This document shows, piece by piece, positions 13,053-19,840 of a stretch of DNA of 24,311 nucleotides. The position numbers and the translations under genes were made by a program. The notes under the pieces are model-generated. The model worked only from the letters and a program-made list of their open reading frames with translations. It was not told where the DNA came from and did not search any database. Every line of letters starts with the position of its first letter. Within the stretch, counting starts at the first letter, position 1. The stretch comes from a virus. The stretch spans positions 1 to 24,311 of IMG/VR virus record IMGVR_UViG_3300006928_003197; one strand, written 5' to 3'.

Positions 13053-14392
13053 ATATATTAAATTTTACAAAAGATAAGACAAGCGATAAAGAGTATAAGT
13101 ACAATGTACTCGTATATCCGAATATAACATATCAACAAGACTTAGAAAAAGATTCTTATGTAGTAGTATTATGTAATATTATTAGGGAGTTAAATAAGAT
13201 ACGTGATGATATACATTTTACAATATTTTCACCACATCATATTAACAGCTTAGATTTTCCTAATACAGAACAATTAGTATTACCACTACCATCATATCCA
13301 AATGCTATGAGAACTCATTTTGATTATGATACAATAGTAAAAGCATTACAATGGAAAAAAAGAGACTATGATATTGTGTATTCTCATTTACCTGAACATA
13401 CTTTACAACTAAAGAATGCAATTATAAATAATACAAATATGGAACCAAGATTTATTGGGTACACCCATTGGACTGAATTTCCTGAGATTACAAATTATAG
13501 TATGACTATGATGGATGTAAACTTCTTGGGTATTTTAGAGATGGATAAATGTGGTATAAATACACAAGGACAGAAGAAGTTAATTTTAAAAAATGCTAGA
13601 AGCCATTTTAATGATAAAGTAGTTAAAAGGTTAGATGAGATTCTTGAACCACAATATCTTGGTTGGGAGATTCCAAAATACGAGAATCAAACTACAGATA
13701 AAAAGATTATCGTATTCAATCACCGCCCTCATACATACAAAAATTATCCGTGGTTTTTAGAACAAATGGATAAACTTTGGGAACAAAGAAAAGACTTTGA
13801 GGTATGGGTTCCACTTGCAGATTCTACTGAGGGTAGAGAATATCTAACAAATGATAAATACGATAGATTCGGATATTTCTCTAAGTTATCTTCTTGTTAC
13901 ATTGGTGTATGTGCGAAACAAAAGTATAGTGGATGGGCTGTATCAGCTACTGATGGTATGAGTGTAGGTGTTCCTTACTTATTTTTAAATGCTGATTACT
14001 ATTGTGAACTTGCAAGTTCTGCAGGTATCTACTATGATAACAATAACTTCTTAGAAAAGTTAGAAGAGGTTTTAGATGATGTATCAATTAGAGAGGATTA
14101 TTCTAAACGTTCATTAGATAGATTTGAAGAGTGTAAGTGGGAATCTGCAATAACTCAGTTCAATAATATGCTTGATGAAACAATATTAAATTTAAAAACA
14201 ATAAAACAAAAAACAGATAGCTACAAAAAAATAGTTGATTTTATTCATACGAAAAAATCAGTTACTAAGAAAGACATTATCGAACACTTAGGTTGGGGTG
14301 TTAGAATAGGTTTTAGTGGTTATAGAAATAAACTTAGACAAGAACCAACTATTAAATTCACAAAGGATAGATATGAAACAACTAACAGCTGA
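13049..14392 (+). CDS. GT-B glycosyltransferase with C-terminal helix-turn-helix-like domain
   Basis: 447 residues, starting with GTG in a 4-base overlap with the Mom-like gene. The N-terminal Rossmann half (YNVLVYPNITYQQD, then YDIVYSHLPEH, then RFIGYTHWTEFPE) and C-terminal half (KKIIVFNHRPHTYKN, FEVWVPLAD, YIGVCAKQKYSGWAVSATDG, GVPYLFLNADYY) form the two-domain GT-B layout with a nucleotide-sugar site in the second half. Residues about 396-443 add a small winged-helix-like unit (KKSVTKKDIIEHLGWGV, GYRNKLR, then a strand pair). A sugar transferase with a DNA-binding-like tail beside a Mom-like protein suggests DNA glycosylation rather than surface polysaccharide work. The sugar and acceptor are unknown. 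Confidence 0.75.
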   Translation: MNILNFTKDKTSDKEYKYNVLVYPNITYQQDLEKDSYVVVLCNIIRELNKIRDDIHFTIFSPHHINSLDFPNTEQLVLPLPSYPNAMRTHFDYDTIVKALQWKKRDYDIVYSHLPEHTLQLKNAIINNTNMEPRFIGYTHWTEFPEITNYSMTMMDVNFLGILEMDKCGINTQGQKKLILKNARSHFNDKVVKRLDEILEPQYLGWEIPKYENQTTDKKIIVFNHRPHTYKNYPWFLEQMDKLWEQRKDFEVWVPLADSTEGREYLTNDKYDRFGYFSKLSSCYIGVCAKQKYSGWAVSATDGMSVGVPYLFLNADYYCELASSAGIYYDNNNFLEKLEEVLDDVSIREDYSKRSLDRFEECKWESAITQFNNMLDETILNLKTIKQKTDSYKKIVDFIHTKKSVTKKDIIEHLGWGVRIGFSGYRNKLRQEPTIKFTKDRYETTNS

Positions 14393-15164
14393 ACAAATCC
14401 AAAAGAATTGGGAACAACTTCGTAACTTGATTTCCAATACATTTGAGGGTGAACGTTTAGATAAACTGAATACGATGTACGATTATTTTGAAGATAGAAT
14501 GTGTATGGCTCCAGCGAGTGGTAGAGAACAATTTCACTACGCACATATTGGTGGTTATGTAGAACACGTTTTACACGTTATAGATTGTGCACTAAAGGTT
14601 ATGAATCTTTGGGCAGCAGAGGGTGCTAGGGTTAACTTCACTACAGAAGAAGTTATCTTCGCAGCTATGCATCACGACTTAGGTAAGGTTGGTGATATGG
14701 ATAAAGATTACTATGTTCCACAAGAGAGTGAGTGGCATAGAAAGAATCGTGGTGAGATATTCACACATAATGGTGCATTACAATATATGTCGGTTACTGA
14801 TAGAGCAGTATTTTTACTTAATCAATTTCAGATTCCTATGACAGAAAATGAGTACATCGGTTTACGATTGGCAGATGGTTTATATGAAGAGGCTAATAAG
14901 TCTTACTATATGTCTTATAATCCTGATTGGGCTTTGAAATCAAATATCGCATATGTTATACATCAAGCAGATATGATGGCTACTAAGATTGAGTACGATG
15001 AGTGGAAACGTAGTATAGAGGTGGAAGAAGAAGAGCATAAACAGAAGTATCAGAAGATGGTAGGTGTTCTAAAAACTGATGATAAGCAGGTGGAGAAGAA
15101 AGAAGATAAATTAGGCTCTAAATCTAAGGATTTATTTAAAGAACTATTTGGAGATGATGTATGA
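14373..15164 (+). CDS. HD-domain phosphohydrolase
   Basis: From ATG 14373, with AAAGGA just before it and inside the end of the glycosyltransferase gene, the product is 263 residues. The HD signature is complete: an upstream His (IGGYVEHVLHV), H101-D102 (in MHHDLGK), and a distal Asp in HQADMMATKIEYDEW, which together bind divalent metals. HD proteins remove phosphates from nucleotides or cyclic nucleotides. In a phage beside base-modification genes, a nucleotide-pool function such as a 5'-nucleotidase or dNTPase is plausible, as is defence evasion through signal-nucleotide cleavage. The C-terminus is a highly charged helix ending KSKDLFKELFGDDV. Its stop overlaps the next ATG. Confidence 0.85.
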   Translation: MKQLTAEQIQKNWEQLRNLISNTFEGERLDKLNTMYDYFEDRMCMAPASGREQFHYAHIGGYVEHVLHVIDCALKVMNLWAAEGARVNFTTEEVIFAAMHHDLGKVGDMDKDYYVPQESEWHRKNRGEIFTHNGALQYMSVTDRAVFLLNQFQIPMTENEYIGLRLADGLYEEANKSYYMSYNPDWALKSNIAYVIHQADMMATKIEYDEWKRSIEVEEEEHKQKYQKMVGVLKTDDKQVEKKEDKLGSKSKDLFKELFGDDV

Positions 15165-15409
15165 TATTTGAAATTATATTAGGTATTTTACTTGTTATCG
15201 AGGGTTACATTATATGGAACTTAATGCGTAAAGCTGAAACCTTAGAAACTTGGATTGATACCTTATCTGATAAAATAATGAGTACCCAAAGAATTATAAA
15301 AGAAATAGATTCTACAGGTCACTTTGAAGCAGATGATGAAATAGGAACAATCTTTGATGGAATCAAGGATACAGTAAATGAATTAAATAAAGCAATAGAA
15401 AGAGAGTAA
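15161..15409 (+). CDS. Small membrane-anchored protein, conserved next to gp55 in marine T4-like phages
   Basis: 82 residues with one N-terminal membrane helix (about 2-21) and a helical cytoplasmic part ending in GHFEADDEIGTIFDGIKDTV. That acidic motif is familiar from short cyanophage proteins of unknown function. It overlaps the HD gene by ATGA and is followed after three bases by gp55. The anchor plus acidic helix would let it tether a soluble partner to the inner membrane, but the partner is not shown. Confidence 0.65.
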   Translation: MIFEIILGILLVIEGYIIWNLMRKAETLETWIDTLSDKIMSTQRIIKEIDSTGHFEADDEIGTIFDGIKDTVNELNKAIERE

Positions 15410-15412
15410 GAA

Positions 15413-16120
15413 ATGGCAAGAGGTAAAATATATTTTGGACAACCAACTGAAGATGCTATCATCGAATACAATGCTGAAGAAAGTCCAATAGTTAGAAACC
15501 AAATCTACAATGAGAGAATTAGAAAACCATTGGAGAAGTTGTGTGAAAACATTATCCATACATTTAAGTTTTACTACTTTGATGTTCCAAGTGAAGATGT
15601 TAAACACGAAGTGGTTTCTAACCTTATTATCAATATGCATAAGTACAAACAAGAAAAGGGTAGAGCTTTTTCATACTTCAGTATAGTTGCAAAAAATTAT
15701 TTAATTCTTCATAATAATAACAACTACAAGAAGATGAAACAGCAAAATGATATTCAAGTTGCTGATTTTGAAAGAAATATTCAAAACGAATTAGGTGATG
15801 AAAAATATCAAGAGGGTAATTCAGAATTACTAGACTTCTATTGTGAGTACTTAGAAAACAATATCTCAAATATCTTTACAAGAAAGAAAGATATTGATGT
15901 TGCTTATTCTGTATTATATCTTTTACAAAATCTACACAATATAGAAAACTTTAATAAAAAGTATTTGTATTTGCAGATACGAGAGATGACAAGTTCTAAT
16001 ACTCAACATATCACACGAGTTATAACTCAGTTAAAGAGATATTTTGAAGAAATAAAACTTGAGTTTTACACTAAAGGTGAAGTGGATACATCGTTTACAG
16101 GCTCATTTTTTGATGCATAA
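15413..16120 (+). CDS. 55: Late sigma factor, T4 gp55-like
   Basis: A 235-residue protein matching the gp55 family: a minimal sigma factor that, with sliding clamp and co-activator gp33 in T4, redirects host RNA polymerase to late promoters. The sigma region 2-like core is visible at about residues 35-105 (PLEKLCENIIHTFKFYYFDV, HEVVSNLIINMHKYKQEKG, then RAFSYFSIVAKNYLILHNN). No region 4 is present, as expected for gp55. The C-terminus (SSNTQHITRVITQLKRYFEE) fits a helical segment before the clamp-binding tail; the end is Phe-rich (TSFTGSFFDA), compatible with a clamp-binding peptide. It is the last gene before a strong terminator, so it would end the early/middle transcript and open late transcription of the baseplate genes beyond. 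Confidence 0.8.
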   Translation: MARGKIYFGQPTEDAIIEYNAEESPIVRNQIYNERIRKPLEKLCENIIHTFKFYYFDVPSEDVKHEVVSNLIINMHKYKQEKGRAFSYFSIVAKNYLILHNNNNYKKMKQQNDIQVADFERNIQNELGDEKYQEGNSELLDFYCEYLENNISNIFTRKKDIDVAYSVLYLLQNLHNIENFNKKYLYLQIREMTSSNTQHITRVITQLKRYFEEIKLEFYTKGEVDTSFTGSFFDA

Positions 16121-16149
16121 AAAAAAGGGGGGAATAAATCCCCCCTTTT
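16119..16149. terminator. Strong bidirectional intrinsic terminator
   Basis: G6 (16127-16132), a 7-base loop AATAAAT, and C6 (16140-16145) are flanked by an A-run on the left and TTTT on the right. The stem extends to about 10 bp with A-T pairs, and the sequence works as a hairpin plus U-run on both strands. It sits between the gp55 stop and the 3' end of the only minus-strand gene, so it would end both convergent transcripts. Confidence 0.9.
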
Positions 16150-16168
16150 ACACTCACTGGAGTTGAAC

Positions 16169-16393
16169 CTACGATTTTCGGAATAAACCTACTAACACTA
16201 ATAATGCAACTAATCCTGCAAATCCTGATTCACCGAATTGGTTGATTAATCCTGTTAGGTTTCCTACAACATTTACGCCAAAGACGCCAGTTCCGAATAT
16301 TACTTCAGAAACAGCACCGATAGCTACAAAGGATAGTAGAAGATGGGTAACATCATCCATCCATCCTCTGACCATTGCTACGACTTCCTTCAT
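16169..16393 (-). CDS. Small two-helix membrane protein on the minus strand
   Basis: 74 residues, read right to left, with a strong ribosome site on the minus strand (AGGAG seven bases before the ATG). Two hydrophobic helices (THLLLSFVAIGAVSEVIFG and GLVALLVLVGLF) are joined by a Gly/Asn-rich turn (VNVVGNLTGLINQFGESG). The start is charged (MKEVVAMVRGWMDD) and the end is basic (FRKS). The topology suits a pinholin or holin, but no lysis partner is next to it. Base composition is less AT-rich than its neighbours. It is the only gene facing the other way, has its own leader with a hairpin, and shares a terminator with gp55. Confidence 0.75.
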   Translation of the reverse strand: MKEVVAMVRGWMDDVTHLLLSFVAIGAVSEVIFGTGVFGVNVVGNLTGLINQFGESGFAGLVALLVLVGLFRKS

Positions 16394-16409
16394 CGAGTAT
16401 CTCCTGTTG

Positions 16410-16446
16410 GTTATTAAAAAGGGATTATTGTCCCGTACTTAATAAC
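16410..16446 (-). promoter_or_regulatory. Nested inverted repeat in the leader of the minus-strand gene
   Basis: GTTATTAA (16410-16417) and TTAATAAC (16439-16446) are exact reverse complements and enclose a second stem, GGGA (16421-16424) with TCCC (16431-16434) over a 6-base loop. Read on the minus strand, the inner stem is followed by TTTTT, like a weak attenuator, upstream of the ribosome site. It could equally be a protein-binding operator in this divergent spacer. Confidence 0.55.
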
Positions 16447-16532
16447 TATTAATTTAAAATTATAAAGTTATCTTATATTTATTTATATACATAGGTTATT
16501 TGATTTCAATATATTTATCAATAGGACATATT
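16447..16532. promoter_or_regulatory. Divergent AT-rich spacer, probable late promoter region
   Basis: This stretch separates the minus-strand gene from the baseplate operon and must hold the start of the latter. On the minus strand TATAAATA (reverse of 16480-16487) exactly matches the T4 late promoter box. On the plus strand ATATTTAT occurs twice (16475-16482 and 16511-16518). Because the stretch is almost all A and T, such matches are expected by chance, so no promoter can be fixed from sequence alone. Confidence 0.35.
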
Positions 16533-16937
16533 ATGAGCAACGATTACGAAATTTTTAAAGGAAAAACCCTATCTTCCCTTTTTGAAGATATCTACGAAAA
16601 TACAGATAAAAACAGAAAACAACTTGATGTGCTAACAAGAGAGCTTGTTACATTCATAAAAGATGGTGATACTGCAGTTCAGATAGTACCTATGTTAAAA
16701 GAGTATCTTGAAATCAATGTAAAAAACGATGACCAACTTGTTAAGATAGCTTCTATTGTACAACGTATTATGGCTGCAGAGAATAAAGGTGGTTCGGAGG
16801 ATGAATTCGGATTAAGTGAAGAAGAAAAAGAACAATTAATGGGAAGTATACAAGAGGTGGTGGAAGATACTCAGAATATCGTAGATGAAGTAATAGAAAA
16901 ATCAGAGCATTCATTTAGTAGTTCTAAAGGAAATTAA
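16533..16937 (+). CDS. Conserved protein heading the baseplate cluster
   Basis: ATG 16533 with AGGACA upstream gives 134 residues; the same frame runs on to 16500 but without a ribosome site. The product is acidic and helical: YEIFKGKTLSSLFEDIYENT at the start, QIVPMLKEYLEINVKNDDQL and VKIASIVQRIMAAENKG in the middle, then a Glu-rich tail. I recall similar LFEDIY proteins in cyanophages. A small-terminase-like identity (T4 gp16) is possible from size and helix content but I cannot confirm it, since no large terminase is in view. It overlaps the gp5-like gene by TAATG. Confidence 0.6.
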   Translation: MSNDYEIFKGKTLSSLFEDIYENTDKNRKQLDVLTRELVTFIKDGDTAVQIVPMLKEYLEINVKNDDQLVKIASIVQRIMAAENKGGSEDEFGLSEEEKEQLMGSIQEVVEDTQNIVDEVIEKSEHSFSSSKGN

Positions 16938-18238
16938 TGTCATATTTTGATAAATCATTAGATAACAAATCAAGACTACCAAAAATAAACTCTTCATTAG
17001 TTACTGAAGAATCTTTAAGTAGTATTATAAAAACTGAATTTAGTTACTTAGCTAATCAAAAGTTTTATGAGATAGAAGCCGCTGAAGTTTTGAGAGTAAT
17101 AACAAGTGAAGAAGATTTAGAAAAAGCCAAAAGACTTATACCAGATACTACAAATCCTGATATTTCTTACTATGGTGCAATAAAAGCAAGACAATTTACA
17201 AGTGAACAAGGAGTAGATGAAGAAAAATTACCGTGGAGATTTCCTCTTAATTCAAACTTTGTAAAACTACCAATAAAGGGAGAAACGGTTTTATGCGTTG
17301 ATTATCGAGATGAACCTTTTTATGTAGATGTTGTAAATAGAAAACGAAATTTAAGTTTAAATGTTAGAGATACTGGTTTAAGCGATTTAACAAAGAAAGA
17401 GGAAAGTGAGTTAAAAGTAAACAGATATCAAGATATCTTTAATACAGATGGAAACTCATCTATACCCGATGAAAGCCAAATTGATGATTCAGGATATGAT
17501 GATAATGGTACTTTTAAACCTTTAGTAATAGGACAAACTAAACTAAATCCAGGCGATACTGTATTACAAGGTAGATTTGGTAATGTAATTCGTTTAAGCA
17601 GTGAACAAGATGAACAACCAAATTCATCTAATATAAAAATGTCTACAGGACAATTACACACTAATGGAACTTCAGCTGAAGATGATACTAGGTTTAAAAA
17701 AGAAGCGCTTAATTTACAAGAAAGTGGAACAGGATTAGTAGAACAAGCTATAAATACTGATGCAAGTTCTTTATATCTTACTGAAAATGAAACTATTGAT
17801 TTAACAGTTGATTTGATATCGAAAGTTGCACCAGGCAGAGTATTATCTAATAGAGATTCTTTTAGTGGTGCACAATTAATGGGAAATTCTGATAATATAG
17901 TTTTTAATGCTAGGTTAAATGATGTACATTTATTTGCTAACCAAAATATTAACTTAACTGCTCGTGATAGAATTAATTTTGAAGCTCCTATTATTAATTT
18001 AGGTGATAGAACCGCAGCTCAACGTTTAGTTAAGGGTGATATATTTATGGAAGTTTTTAAAACGTTGTTAATATCTTTAAAAGTATTTGCAAATAGATTA
18101 ACCGATGTAACTGCGCCTAATCCAAATAATAGTATTTTAGAAGTAGAAATGGCAGCTACTAAATTAAGAGAACAAATAGATAGTGGTGTGTTACCATTTT
18201 TAGAGGATACATTATCTAATAGAAACTTTACGAGTTAA
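16937..18238 (+). CDS. 5: Baseplate hub / central spike protein, gp5-like without lysozyme domain
   Basis: 433 residues. In T4, gp5 forms the cell-puncturing spike of the baseplate. Here the N-terminal part (about 75-140, ISYYGAIKARQF, then WRFPLNSNFVKLPIKGETV) fits the OB-fold. The middle is Asp/Ser-rich, and a strand-rich C-terminal part (NIVFNARLNDVHLFANQ, NINLTARDRINFEAPIINLG) fits the triple-stranded beta-helix of the needle. I see no glycoside-hydrolase segment between them, unlike T4 gp5, so wall cleavage must come from elsewhere, as appears to be the case in marine relatives. It opens the structural operon together with gp25 and gp6. Confidence 0.7.
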   Translation: MSYFDKSLDNKSRLPKINSSLVTEESLSSIIKTEFSYLANQKFYEIEAAEVLRVITSEEDLEKAKRLIPDTTNPDISYYGAIKARQFTSEQGVDEEKLPWRFPLNSNFVKLPIKGETVLCVDYRDEPFYVDVVNRKRNLSLNVRDTGLSDLTKKEESELKVNRYQDIFNTDGNSSIPDESQIDDSGYDDNGTFKPLVIGQTKLNPGDTVLQGRFGNVIRLSSEQDEQPNSSNIKMSTGQLHTNGTSAEDDTRFKKEALNLQESGTGLVEQAINTDASSLYLTENETIDLTVDLISKVAPGRVLSNRDSFSGAQLMGNSDNIVFNARLNDVHLFANQNINLTARDRINFEAPIINLGDRTAAQRLVKGDIFMEVFKTLLISLKVFANRLTDVTAPNPNNSILEVEMAATKLREQIDSGVLPFLEDTLSNRNFTS

Positions 18239-18240
18239 TT

Positions 18241-18894
18241 ATGGCTAGTAGAAATCCATTTGTTTACCTAATTGAACTATTTAGTAAAAAGATACAAACT
18301 TATGTTACTACAGAAACAGCAGATTTAAAAAGAAAACAAATAGAGTTAAGAGAAGATAATTTAAGAAGAATATATGAGGGTGATAAAAATAGAGAACGTA
18401 TACAAAATGCTAGAGAAAAACTAGCAAAGTTAAGAGAGAAAAAAGAAAATTTAGAAAAAACTGAAGATAGTGTTAGTACACTTGATAGAATAATAAGTGC
18501 ACTTAAAAAAATAAAAGCAGGGTTTACAGCATCAGAAGCTGCAGCTAATGCTTCAGCAGCTGGTCCTGGCTTTAATGCTTTTCTAGCAGCTAAAACACAA
18601 GCATTTATTGAAAAATCAAAAGAAGAAGCTGAGTATGTAGAAAAGGTTGCTAAAAAACAAAAAGAATTAATTAATGAGGATATACAAGAGTATAAAGAAC
18701 AACTCAATAAACTAATAGATGAAGTAAATAAGGGTAGAGATGAATATAGAGATGAAATCTTAAATCAACTACCAATATGGGCACAAACAGACCCATTCAT
18801 AGCTGATGCTCCAACTGATAGCATACTGAAGAGATACACTCTTCGTAGGCAAGCTAGAGAGATTAAAGCTAGAAAAGAACAAAAAGCAAACTAA
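18241..18894 (+). CDS. Coiled-coil protein in the baseplate cluster
   Basis: 217 residues, almost all helical. A charged heptad stretch (about 20-80) is followed by an Ala-rich segment (ASEAAANASAAGPGFNAFLA), which could be a packed hairpin, then a second coiled coil (about 115-170) and a polar end (DPFIADAPTDSILKRYTLRR). The start is two bases after the gp5-like stop. Position between gp5 and gp25 suggests a baseplate hub or tail-tube assembly part, but sequence alone does not identify it. Confidence 0.65.
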   Translation: MASRNPFVYLIELFSKKIQTYVTTETADLKRKQIELREDNLRRIYEGDKNRERIQNAREKLAKLREKKENLEKTEDSVSTLDRIISALKKIKAGFTASEAAANASAAGPGFNAFLAAKTQAFIEKSKEEAEYVEKVAKKQKELINEDIQEYKEQLNKLIDEVNKGRDEYRDEILNQLPIWAQTDPFIADAPTDSILKRYTLRRQAREIKARKEQKAN

Positions 18895-18905
18895 GAGGTA
18901 TTATT

Positions 18906-19358
18906 ATGACTGCTAAGAGATTAAAAGCTGTAATAAGAAAAATCGTATCAGAAGAAATCAAAAACCAACTAAACGAAATATTTATTAATGATAAAGAAAA
19001 AGTAAATTTAGTTGAATTATCAAAAGAAGTTAAACCCAAAAAACAGGTAAAACAAGTAGAGAACAAGCAGTACACTAAGAATAAATCTCTAAATGAAGTT
19101 TTAAATGAAACAGTTGGGTTAACCAAAAAATCTTCAGAAACGGATGACTATCCAACTATGAGTGGTAAACCTTTCGATAGTAGTAGAATGGCTGAGATGC
19201 TTGGATACGGTAGTGGTAAAGAAGTTAAACGAGATTTGGTTGGTATAGATACTGCTAAAAAAGCTGGTGTAGATCCTAATTCTGTTCCTGATGGTGTTAT
19301 GAACGCACTAACGAGAGATTACAGCGATTTAATGAAACATATTAACAAGAAAAAATAA
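18906..19358 (+). CDS. Conserved baseplate-cluster hypothetical protein
   Basis: 150 residues with an AGAGG site upstream. The N-terminal half is a Lys/Glu-rich helix (KRLKAVIRKIVSEEIKNQLN), then a linker containing SLNEVLNE. The C-terminal half is better ordered (YPTMSGKPFDSSRMAEMLGY, GVDPNSVPDGVMNALTRDYS). The DPNxxPDxVxNALTRDYS pattern is familiar from marine T4-like phages next to gp25, without a known role. The stop overlaps the gp25 ATG (TAATG). Confidence 0.65.
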   Translation: MTAKRLKAVIRKIVSEEIKNQLNEIFINDKEKVNLVELSKEVKPKKQVKQVENKQYTKNKSLNEVLNETVGLTKKSSETDDYPTMSGKPFDSSRMAEMLGYGSGKEVKRDLVGIDTAKKAGVDPNSVPDGVMNALTRDYSDLMKHINKKK

Positions 19359-19840
19359 TGAGTGTATTAAGAAATCAACAATTAGGTATACCGTTTGGGA
19401 TGGCTTATCCACTAACGTTTGGTGGTAAAACGTTTCAAGAAAATTTTGACTATGGTAGAGAAATAAAAGATAACCTAAGAAATTTGTTACTCACACAAAA
19501 AGGTGAAAGACGTAACTTAGATTTTGGCACAGATTTAATATCAATATGTTTTCAGTACCAAGCTGGTACGATAGAATTAGAAAATGCTATCGTTCAATCA
19601 ATAAATGAAGCTGTAGAAACATTTATGTCAGGTGTAACAGTAGATTCTGTTACTGTAGTAGCAGATGAATCTAATGAGAATATTGTAAGAGTTAGTGTTG
19701 ATTTTTCTGCAGACTTTACCGACTCATCTAACTTTACATTTGATATAGATCCTGGCGGTTTCTTCACAGAAGTACCAACGGCTGCTGATGCAGGAAGAGA
19801 AAGTAGTAATGAACGAGATAATCAATATGGAGATCAGTAA
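19358..19840 (+). CDS. 25: Baseplate wedge protein, gp25-like
   Basis: 160 residues of the gp25/GPW family, which helps hold the wedge to the sheath initiation site in contractile tails. The family start (YPLTFGGKTFQENFDYGREI), the conserved helix with the E-R pair (LLLTQKGERRNLDFGTDL) and the following strand (VTVVADESNENIVRVSVDF) are in place. In lysozyme-like GPW proteins the Glu is reminiscent of a catalytic site, but the role here is structural. The gene overlaps both neighbours by TAATG, so gp25 and gp6 are coupled. Confidence 0.88.
   Translation: MSVLRNQQLGIPFGMAYPLTFGGKTFQENFDYGREIKDNLRNLLLTQKGERRNLDFGTDLISICFQYQAGTIELENAIVQSINEAVETFMSGVTVDSVTVVADESNENIVRVSVDFSADFTDSSNFTFDIDPGGFFTEVPTAADAGRESSNERDNQYGDQ

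Noticed and set aside
16146-16185. GTTGAACCTACGATT near the terminator resembles the T-arm end of a minus-strand tRNA
   Set aside because: Reading the minus strand, the would-be T-stem halves do not pair and no cloverleaf can be built; it lies at the end of the membrane gene.
18300-18707. 135-codon minus-strand frame
   Set aside because: Antisense to the coiled-coil gene; Ser/Leu/Phe-rich shadow of Lys/Glu codons with no ribosome site.
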